Made by a program: the position numbers and the translations under genes
The notes under the pieces: generated by a model
The model's database searches: none
Seen by the model: only the letters and a program-made list of their open reading frames with translations
Told to the model about the DNA's origin: nothing
Assembly: GCA_022866185.1 (NCBI GenBank)
Contig: JALHUG010000112.1
Location: forward strand, 1-8,335
Direction of reading: 5' to 3'
Source of the DNA: Dehalococcoidia bacterium
GTDB lineage: Bacteria; Chloroflexota; Dehalococcoidia; SM23-28-2
DNA: 8,335 nucleotides
Shown: positions 1 to 6,422 of the stretch, one piece after another
Layout of the letters: each line of letters begins with the position of its first letter
How positions within the stretch are numbered: position 1 is the stretch's first letter

Positions 1-1
1 G

Positions 2-640
2 GATAGCGACGGCGCCGGCGGTCGGGCGATGAACCTGGCCTTCGCCCAGCTCTTCGGCATCGACGATGGCTTCGCCGGCATCAGTTTCAGCGGCCGCACC
101 GATACGGCCATCCTCCGCGAGGCCGTCGGCGTCCACGGGCTCGACGGCGACTTCCCCGCTCTTCTGGCTCGCTTTCAGCAGGCCTACCACAGCATCCTGC
201 CCAACGCGCTCGCCGAGAGCGAGGGGCATGTGCTCCCCGGCGTGCGCGAGCTGCTGGCGGGCCTGCGGGCGGCGCCGGGGGTGTTTCTGGGGCTGGCGAC
301 GGGCAACTTCCACGAGGCTGCCCGCCTGAAGCTGGCGCGCTTCGGCCTGTACGATTTCTTCCTGGCAGGCGGCTACGGCGATGACTCCGAGGATCGAGCG
401 GAGCTTGTGGCAATAGCCATCGAGCGGCTGGCCGCAGCGGGCGGCGGGCATGGCCCGCGCGAGGTCTACGTTATCGGCGACACGCCCCTGGACGTCGCCG
501 CCGCCCAGGCCAACGGGGCGCGCTCGCTGGCGGTGGCCACCGGCTACTTCAGCGCCGACGAGCTGGCGGCCGCTGGCGCCGGGCTCGTCTTCCCCGACTT
601 CTCCTCCTGGCAGGCGGTCCTGGACGCCCTGCTGGGGTGA
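2..640 (+). CDS. HAD-superfamily phosphatase (phosphoglycolate-phosphatase-like), 5' end missing
   Basis: Haloacid dehalogenase (HAD) family hydrolase, probably a soluble phosphatase acting on a small phosphorylated metabolite; the substrate cannot be read from the sequence. The frame is open from base 2 (residues DSDGAGGRAM before the first ATG at 29). In this family such residues directly follow the catalytic DxDGT motif, so the true start and the nucleophilic Asp lie upstream of the window and the ATG at 29 is internal. Visible motifs, numbered from the ATG at 29: motif II as LATGNF with Thr91, motif III Lys at about 101 (KLARFGLYDFF), and motif IV VIGDTPLD at 148-155 with the metal-binding acidic residues. 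The helical cap domain lies between motifs I and II (about residues 5-80), as in subclass I HAD enzymes such as phosphoglycolate phosphatase. The 3' end is intact (TGA at 638-640) and convergent with the STAND gene. Family assignment is firm, substrate unknown. Confidence 0.9.
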   Translation, partial: DSDGAGGRAMNLAFAQLFGIDDGFAGISFSGRTDTAILREAVGVHGLDGDFPALLARFQQAYHSILPNALAESEGHVLPGVRELLAGLRAAPGVFLGLATGNFHEAARLKLARFGLYDFFLAGGYGDDSEDRAELVAIAIERLAAAGGGHGPREVYVIGDTPLDVAAAQANGARSLAVATGYFSADELAAAGAGLVFPDFSSWQAVLDALLG

Positions 641-643
641 GAG

Positions 644-666
644 CGGGGGCTGGTTCACGACCCCCG
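644..666 (+). terminator. Possible terminator hairpin after the HAD gene
   Basis: Four bases after the HAD stop codon, CGGGGG (644-649) can pair with CCCCCG (661-666) around an 11-nt loop. The position suits a transcription terminator, but no T-run follows, so a factor-independent role is weakly supported. It could also be chance pairing in GC-rich DNA. Confidence 0.3.
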
Positions 667-692
667 TGGCCTGATTCTCGGCCCTTCTTGAG

Positions 693-781
693 CCGCTCAT
701 GGTGAGCCCTTAGGCCGCTCATGGTGAGCCTGTCGAACCATGAGCCCCCGCTCCTCCTTCGACAAGCTCAGGATGAGCGGG
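693..781. repeat. Dispersed palindromic repeat, copy 1
   Basis: An 89-bp element almost identical to 3764-3851, in the same orientation. It begins with a truncated left arm (693-711) and continues with a full imperfect palindrome: a 23-bp left arm (715-737) and a 23-bp right arm (758-780) pair at 20 of 23 positions around a 20-nt loop. The arm ends are CCGCTCAT and ATGAGCGG. A competing shorter hairpin is possible between CTCATGG (718-724) and CCATGAG (738-744). It lies between two convergent genes, 25 bp from the STAND stop codon, where a folded transcript could act as a bidirectional terminator. Similar palindromes are scattered in many GC-rich environmental genomes (from memory). Copy 1 differs from copy 2 by two adjacent substitutions (712-713) and one extra C in the loop. 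Confidence 0.85.
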
Positions 782-804
782 GAGAACCCGCGAATCGCGA
801 CCAG

Positions 805-3660
805 TTACGGGGCCGCCTTCAGCAGGCGCTCGGCCTCGTCCAGGGCGGGCTGGTAGCAGTGGGGCGGGCCGTCGCACAGGGCGCGCTCGCGGGCGATCGC
901 CGCGTGCTGGCGGGCCACGTCCGGCTCGCCGGCGTCCAGCGCCAGGCGGGCCAGGAGGTTGTGAGCGTCCGCCTGCACCAGGCGGTACTCGCAGCGGTCG
1001 GCGATGGCCAGGGCCTCCGCGGCGTGCGCGCGGGCCTGCGGGGCGTTGCCCCTGGCACGATGCCAGCGCGCCCAGGCCAGCAGGATGTCCGGCTCCAGCT
1101 CCACCAGGTTGATGCGGCGGCAGCGGGTGAGGGCCTCGGTCAGGTGGCCTTCGGCCTCCGCCAGGGCCTTGTCTTTACCCTCTCCATCCTGGGCGGCCAG
1201 GGCCACCAGCGCCGCCCCCAGCAGCCGCTCGGCCTGGACACGATCGCGCTCGTTCCGACGGCTCGTGGCAATCTCGTGCGCCCGGCGGGCGGCGGCCAGC
1301 GCGGCTTTGGCCTCGCCCATCAGCAGGGCGCGCAGGACGCGGGAGGCCCAGGCGACGCATTGGCCTTGGAGATCTCCCAGCCCGCTAAACGACGCCAGGG
1401 CAGCATCCAGCTCCCGCGCCGCCCCCTCGAAAGCACCCTCGTAGGCCAATAGCCGGCCGAGCTCCTCGTGGCCGACCGCTTCCCAGAACACGTCTCCGAC
1501 GTCGCGGCCCAACTGGATGCTGCGCCGCAGGTTCGCCTCGGCTGCCGCCAGCTCGCCGAGGGGCACTTGTGTCATATACGCGAGATTCCCCAGGCCGATG
1601 GTCAGGCTATTCCTGTCGCCCTGCTTCTCGCGGATGGCGTTGTGCTGCGCGAACAGCGGCACGGCGCGGCGGGGCTGGCCGGAGAGGCTGTAGCAGTTGG
1701 CCAGATCGTTCAGCGGCCGGGCCTGGTCGCCCTCGTCTTTCAGCCGCGGCGGGCGCTCCTCACCGTCGGGGAAGAGCCCGCCCAGGAGATCGATGAAGGT
1801 CTGGTAGGCGCCGAAGCGGTAGTAGAGCGGCTTGTTGAGCCGCTCGTAGAAGAGGTCACACGCCTCGTCGTATCGCCCGGCGCCGACGGTGTGGTGGTAG
1901 AGCTCGATGACCGGCGCCAGTTCGTCCACGCTCTGCACCTTGTCCTCGTCCGGCGCGGGCACAGCGGCGAAGTAGTCGCGCAGGCGGCTGTGCACGCCCT
2001 CCTTGCCGCCCAGGCGGTCGTAGGCGTACTTCCGAACGATCGGGTGCAGGTCGTAGCGATCGCCAGCGCGGAAGAGCAGGCCGCGGTCCAGCAGCTCCTG
2101 GAGCGCGGCGTCAAGCTGCTTAGCCTTTCGGTACGGGCTCACCGCCGACAGCGCGTCGTAGGTCATCGGGCTGCGGAAGGCGGCGATGCGGCTCAGCAGG
2201 CCCTGTTTCTTCTCACCCAACGCGTTGTACGACACCTCAAGGATGTGGTGCTGCTCCTTGCCCTTAAGCTCCGGCAGGACGGGGTGGCGATCGGCGACCC
2301 GGATGTCGCCGGGCGTTCGGGGGTCGCGGACGATCACCCCCGCCAGCAGGCGCAGGGCGAGGGGGAGGTAGCCGTAGGGGGCGCAGGCGGCCTCGATCTC
2401 GGCCCGCGTCCCCTTCTTCACCCCCTGGGCGCGGAAGAAGGCCACGGCGTCCGCCGGGTCGAGGCCGGTCAGATCCTCGTGCCGGCAGCCGGCCAGGCCG
2501 TCCAGCTCGCGCGGGAAGAGGCGGCTGGTGATCAGCACGCGGCTGCCTCCAGCGAGCGCAGTCACCTGGCGCAGGAAGTCGGCCGCATGGGGGTCGCGGC
2601 AGGCGCGGAAGTCGCCCTGGGGGTCCTCGGCCACGGCATCGCCCTGGTAGGCGGCGGAGAGCTCCGGGTAACCGCGCAGCTCCCGCTCCAGGCCGTCCAG
2701 CACCAGCAGCAGGCGGCGCCCCTGGAGGAGGGCGACCAGCTCCCGCAGCTTGTCGTAGTCGGAGGCGATTTCCTTGGGGTCCACGCCTCCGCCACTGGCG
2801 TAGGTCAGCGCCTCGTTCAGGAAGGCGGCGCAGCGGGCCTCGCGCTCGTAGAACGACCACCACAGCACGCCCTCGGGGCGGGCGTCCTCCGGCAGGCGGC
2901 AGGCCTGGGCGACCTCGGGGTCGTCCTTGGGCTGGCCGGGCAGGGGCAGGCCGAGCACGTCGCGCTGGAGCCAGGCCCAGGTGAGCGCCGACTTGCCCAT
3001 CCCGCCGATGGCGACGAGGGCGAGGACAGGGTGGTCGTCGTCCTTCAGCCACTCGGTGAGCATCTGCCGCTCGCCGACGCGGCCGGTAAAGTGCTCCTGG
3101 AGCGGGTAAGGATGGGCGAAGTAGGGCTGCGGGGGCAGGGGCATCACACCCTCGGCGCGAGCACCGGGGGGGCGGCGCTCTTGCGCTGCCTCCCTCTGCT
3201 CCCAATTGCGGATGGCCTGCACCACCAAGGAAGCCAGGTTGTCGGCTGAGGCGAAGGTGGCACAGGTGCGGTCCCGGCTCACACGCTTCCGGAAGCTCCG
3301 CTGCTTGCGTTGCTTCTTCGTCGGCTCGAAGAGGCTTGCGGGTACAAGGAAGTTCTCAGCGGCCATAAACATCAGGCGGGGCAAGTTGCCAGCGACGGCA
3401 GCGTCGTATTCCCGCTCGGTGAAGGACTGATCGCTCCCCGGCGGGCAACTGCCGTGGAGATGGCCCAGGATGCCCACCAGGAGGTCGCATTTCGCTACCT
3501 CGGCGCGGCAGAACTCGTCGACTTCCCAGTCGCGCGCCCCGAAGTCCTCCATCCACACGCACTGCCAGCCGTCCAGGCGCTGGATGGCATGATAGGCCGC
3601 CTCGCGGTATTCAGCCAGGTCTTTGGCTGTGGAGCTCAGGAAGACAGTCTTGACAGACAT
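805..3660 (-). CDS. DUF4062 - NB-ARC (STAND ATPase) - TPR protein, candidate sensor/defence switch
   Basis: A 951-residue cytoplasmic protein; no signal peptide or membrane segment is evident. Domain 1 (about 3-155) resembles DUF4062, a Rossmann-like domain often found at the N-terminus of NACHT/NB-ARC proteins: VFLSSTAKDL at 6-15, CDLLVGILGHLHG at 58-70, SFTEREYDAA at 79-88, then a Lys/Arg-rich stretch (115-131). Domain 2 (about 186-460) is a STAND P-loop ATPase: FTGR entry motif at 191-194, Walker A GGMGKSA at 219-225 (Lys223), Walker B LLLVLD at 317-322 followed by GLE, sensor-like GSRVLITSR at 372-380, and LPLAL at 432-436. A winged-helix segment (about 470-550) ends with YDLHPIVRKYA, the place of the MHD motif. 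Domain 3 (about 585-951) is all-helical with roughly six or seven degenerate TPR-like repeats. STAND proteins are ATP-driven switches in which the C-terminal repeats sense a ligand and the N-terminal domain acts or signals. The ligand and output are unknown here. It stands alone, convergent with the HAD gene and divergent from suf. Start ATG (3658-3660) is supported by GAGGG nine bases upstream. Confidence 0.9.
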   Translation of the reverse strand: MSVKTVFLSSTAKDLAEYREAAYHAIQRLDGWQCVWMEDFGARDWEVDEFCRAEVAKCDLLVGILGHLHGSCPPGSDQSFTEREYDAAVAGNLPRLMFMAAENFLVPASLFEPTKKQRKQRSFRKRVSRDRTCATFASADNLASLVVQAIRNWEQREAAQERRPPGARAEGVMPLPPQPYFAHPYPLQEHFTGRVGERQMLTEWLKDDDHPVLALVAIGGMGKSALTWAWLQRDVLGLPLPGQPKDDPEVAQACRLPEDARPEGVLWWSFYEREARCAAFLNEALTYASGGGVDPKEIASDYDKLRELVALLQGRRLLLVLDGLERELRGYPELSAAYQGDAVAEDPQGDFRACRDPHAADFLRQVTALAGGSRVLITSRLFPRELDGLAGCRHEDLTGLDPADAVAFFRAQGVKKGTRAEIEAACAPYGYLPLALRLLAGVIVRDPRTPGDIRVADRHPVLPELKGKEQHHILEVSYNALGEKKQGLLSRIAAFRSPMTYDALSAVSPYRKAKQLDAALQELLDRGLLFRAGDRYDLHPIVRKYAYDRLGGKEGVHSRLRDYFAAVPAPDEDKVQSVDELAPVIELYHHTVGAGRYDEACDLFYERLNKPLYYRFGAYQTFIDLLGGLFPDGEERPPRLKDEGDQARPLNDLANCYSLSGQPRRAVPLFAQHNAIREKQGDRNSLTIGLGNLAYMTQVPLGELAAAEANLRRSIQLGRDVGDVFWEAVGHEELGRLLAYEGAFEGAARELDAALASFSGLGDLQGQCVAWASRVLRALLMGEAKAALAAARRAHEIATSRRNERDRVQAERLLGAALVALAAQDGEGKDKALAEAEGHLTEALTRCRRINLVELEPDILLAWARWHRARGNAPQARAHAAEALAIADRCEYRLVQADAHNLLARLALDAGEPDVARQHAAIARERALCDGPPHCYQPALDEAERLLKAAP

Positions 3661-3669
3661 TGCATGCGG

Positions 3670-3674
3670 CCCTC
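3670..3674 (-). promoter_or_regulatory. Ribosome binding site of the STAND gene
   Basis: On the minus strand GAGGG lies 9 nt before the ATG at 3658-3660. It supports that start over the out-of-frame ATG five bases upstream (3663-3665). Confidence 0.6.
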
Positions 3675-3683
3675 GTCAGTGTG

Positions 3684-3712
3684 ATTGTAGCCAGGGGAGG
3701 GTTCTGAGACAA
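3684..3712 (-). promoter_or_regulatory. Putative sigma70-type promoter of the STAND gene
   Basis: Read on the minus strand, TTGTCT (3707-3712, four of six matches to TTGACA) is separated by 17 bp from TACAAT (3684-3689, five of six matches to TATAAT). The start of transcription would fall near 3677, giving a leader of about 16 nt that still contains the ribosome binding site. This is motif reading only; the -35 box is weak. Confidence 0.45.
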
Positions 3713-3763
3713 GTGGGCAGGCGCACGGGTTCGGCGCAGGCGGCTTGCGGTGCCTCAGCATCT

Positions 3764-3851
3764 CCGCTCATGGTGAGCCCTTCAGCCGCTCATGGTGAGC
3801 CTGTCGAACCATGAGCCCCGCTCCTCCTTCGACAAGCTCAGGATGAGCGGG
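3764..3851. repeat. Dispersed palindromic repeat, copy 2
   Basis: An 88-bp near-identical, same-orientation copy of 693-781. It has the same truncated left arm (3764-3782), then a full palindrome with left arm 3786-3808, a 19-nt loop and right arm 3828-3850. With copy 1 it brackets the STAND gene at about 3 kb spacing. It lies about 100 bp upstream of the STAND start and 190 bp before the suf promoter, outside both core promoters. Confidence 0.85.
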
Positions 3852-3922
3852 CGGAAGACAGGCCCGAAGGGCATGAACAAAACAATGGCGCATCGCACGG
3901 GATGCTTCGCTTCCCTGAGATT

Positions 3923-3977
3923 CTTCGCGTCGCTCAGAATGACGACAGCCGTCGTTGTCACCCTGAGCGCAGCGAAG
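3923..3977. repeat. Second type of palindromic intergenic repeat
   Basis: The left arm (3923-3946, beginning CTTCGCGTCGCTCAG) pairs with the right arm (3951-3977, ending CTGAGCGCAGCGAAG) around an AGCC loop. Pairing is nearly complete apart from a 3-nt length difference and a few mismatches. The core CTGAGCGCAGCGAAG is, from memory, a common dispersed intergenic palindrome in environmental GC-rich genomes. Only one copy occurs here, so the repeat status rests on its symmetry and resemblance. It sits about 60 bp upstream of the suf -35 box. Confidence 0.6.
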
Positions 3978-4037
3978 GGTCTAGGCTGCCACGCGCAGGC
4001 GGGACTCACCGCCTGGCCAAACAGGTCCCCACAGCGG

Positions 4038-4066
4038 TTGAAACAATGGCAGGCGTGTGCTAAAAT
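4038..4066 (+). promoter_or_regulatory. Extended -10 sigma70 promoter of the suf operon
   Basis: TTGAAA (4038-4043) and TAAAAT (4061-4066) are separated by exactly 17 bp, and TGC stands immediately before the -10 box, making an extended -10. Transcription would start near 4073, about 44 nt before the sufC ATG. The A/T-rich stretch stands out from the GC-rich surroundings. I see no clear IscR- or SufR-type operator; the short ATAT-TCTG-ATAT symmetry at 4093-4104 is too weak to call. Confidence 0.65.
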
Positions 4067-4116
4067 AGCGGGTAGCAGGTTTACGCAGTAAAATATTCTG
4101 ATATCGGCTTGCGGAG

Positions 4117-4869
4117 ATGCCTCAGCCACTGTTCGTCATCGAAGACCTCCACGTGAGTGTAGAGGGCAAGGAGATCCTTAAAGGGGTCAACCTGACCGTT
4201 GAGCGCGGGCAGCTGCACGCCCTCATGGGGCCCAACGGCTCCGGCAAGAGCACCCTGGCCCACACCCTCATGGGCAACCCCCACTTTCAGGTGACCCAGG
4301 GCCGGGTGCTGCTGAAGGGCGAGGACATCCTCTCCCTACCCCCCGACGAGCGGGCCCGCCGCGGGATGTTCCTGGCTTTCCAGTACCCGGTGGAGATCCC
4401 CGGCGTGAAGGTGCGCCACTTCCTGCGCATGGCGGTCAAGGCCAGCAAGGGCGAGGAGCCATCGGTCACCGACTTCCGCCGGCAGCTCTTCGAGAAGATG
4501 GCCCTGCTGGAGATGGACCGCTCGTTCTCCGAGCGCTACGTCAACGAGGGCTTCTCAGGCGGCGAGAAGAAGCGAAACGAAATCCTTCAGCTAGCCATGC
4601 TGCAGCCCGAGATGGCCGTCCTGGACGAGGCCGACTCGGGCCTGGACATCGACGCGCTGCGGGCGGTGGCCAACGGCATCAACAAGCTGGCCGGGCCCCA
4701 GATGGGGATGTTGCTGATCACCCACTACCAACGCATACTGAACTACGTCGAGCCTCATTTCGTGCACGTCCTCTTCGACGGCCGCATCGTGCGCTCCGGC
4801 GGCATGGAGCTGGCCCAGGAGCTGGAGGCCAAGGGCTACGACTGGATTGCCGGCGAGGCAGCGGTCTAG
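4117..4869 (+). CDS. sufC: Fe-S cluster assembly ATPase SufC
   Basis: ABC-type ATPase subunit of the cytosolic SufBCD scaffold complex; ATP binding drives the SufB-SufD rearrangement needed to build Fe-S clusters. The 250 residues are the normal family length. Visible elements: Walker A GPNGSGKST at 38-46 (Lys44), Q-loop around Gln89 (FLAFQYPVEIPG), ABC signature FSGGEKKR at 146-153, Walker B MAVLDEADSGLD at 166-177 with catalytic Glu171, and switch His203 (LLITHYQR). EKKR after the signature and EADSGLDIDAL are SufC-typical. It is the first gene of the operon and lies 12 bp before sufB. The ATG at 4117 is the only ATG after the in-frame stop at 4099-4101. The sole Shine-Dalgarno-like GGAG touches it with no spacer, so initiation may be inefficient or use another mode. 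Confidence 0.97.
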   Translation: MPQPLFVIEDLHVSVEGKEILKGVNLTVERGQLHALMGPNGSGKSTLAHTLMGNPHFQVTQGRVLLKGEDILSLPPDERARRGMFLAFQYPVEIPGVKVRHFLRMAVKASKGEEPSVTDFRRQLFEKMALLEMDRSFSERYVNEGFSGGEKKRNEILQLAMLQPEMAVLDEADSGLDIDALRAVANGINKLAGPQMGMLLITHYQRILNYVEPHFVHVLFDGRIVRSGGMELAQELEAKGYDWIAGEAAV

Positions 4870-4872
4870 GTT

Positions 4873-4877
4873 GGAGG
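4873..4877 (+). promoter_or_regulatory. Ribosome binding site of sufB
   Basis: GGAGG ends four bases before the sufB ATG at 4882, within the 12-bp sufC-sufB gap. It is the clearest Shine-Dalgarno match among the suf genes. Confidence 0.65.
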
Positions 4878-4881
4878 CGGA

Positions 4882-6291
<1,410 letters not shown>

Positions 6292-6422
6292 GCTGGGGCA
6301 CGGGGAGGCCAATCCGATGCCCCCGCCTTCAGGCGGGGGTCCAGGGTTGGACCACCAACGGCGAACCGGCCCCGAGCGATGCTCGCTCCTCAGCAAACGG
6401 AATCGTGCCTTTGACTGCGATC
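6292..6422 (+). other. Hairpin-rich sufB-sufD intergenic segment
   Basis: 131 bp in an otherwise tight operon. It contains three perfect short inverted repeats in succession: CCCCCGCC/GGCGGGGG with a TTCA loop (6320-6339), GTTGG/CCAAC with an ACCA loop (6346-6359), and GAGCGA/TCGCTC with a TGC loop (6374-6388). No T-run follows any of them, so a simple intrinsic terminator is not supported. They may form an inserted repeat element, an mRNA processing or stability element, or a partial attenuator that lowers sufD relative to sufB. No ORF of its own is evident, although the sufD frame happens to be open across it. Confidence 0.6.

Larger units (their letters stand above)
3661..4116. other. Divergent intergenic region between the STAND gene and the suf operon
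   Basis: 456 bp without a convincing gene. In order it holds the STAND ribosome site and promoter, unremarkable sequence to about 3763, dispersed repeat copy 2 (3764-3851), a second palindromic repeat (3923-3977), and the suf promoter (4038-4066) with its short leader. Open frames across it (for example + 3792-4091 and - 3782-4129) consist largely of translated repeat sequence, such as FDKLRMSG and LSDAKNL, and show no domain, so they are not taken as genes. Confidence 0.75.

Noticed and set aside
693..781. CRISPR-like repeats
   Set aside because: Only one full repeat and one half-arm occur at each locus, with no regularly spaced unique spacers and no cas genes.
1468..3249. A 593-codon open frame on the + strand opposite the STAND gene, and a similar one at 721-1452
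   Set aside because: The minus-strand frame carries ordered DUF4062, Walker A/B and TPR motifs. The + frames show no domain and repetitive Val/Ala/Gly/Gln/Arg-rich composition typical of antisense shadows in GC-rich genes.
693..3851. Composite transposon or integron cassette around the STAND gene
   Set aside because: There is no transposase, integrase or attC-like site in the window. The flanking repeats are short palindromes more like REP-type elements, so only a recombination-cassette possibility is kept.
4093..4104. ATAT-TCTG-ATAT symmetry in the suf leader as an operator
   Set aside because: The arms are 4 nt and self-complementary, and do not match IscR or SufR sites as I know them; expected by chance in an A/T-rich leader.
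3782..4129. Small ORFs on both strands between the STAND gene and sufC (also + 3792-4091)
   Set aside because: Their translations consist largely of palindromic repeat sequence (VSLSNHEP, FDKLRMSG, LSDAKNL), a known source of false gene calls, and they overlap the suf promoter.
6320..6339. Intrinsic terminator after sufB
   Set aside because: The stem is strong, but no T-run follows and sufD, the Rieske gene and sufS continue in the same direction, so full termination is unlikely.
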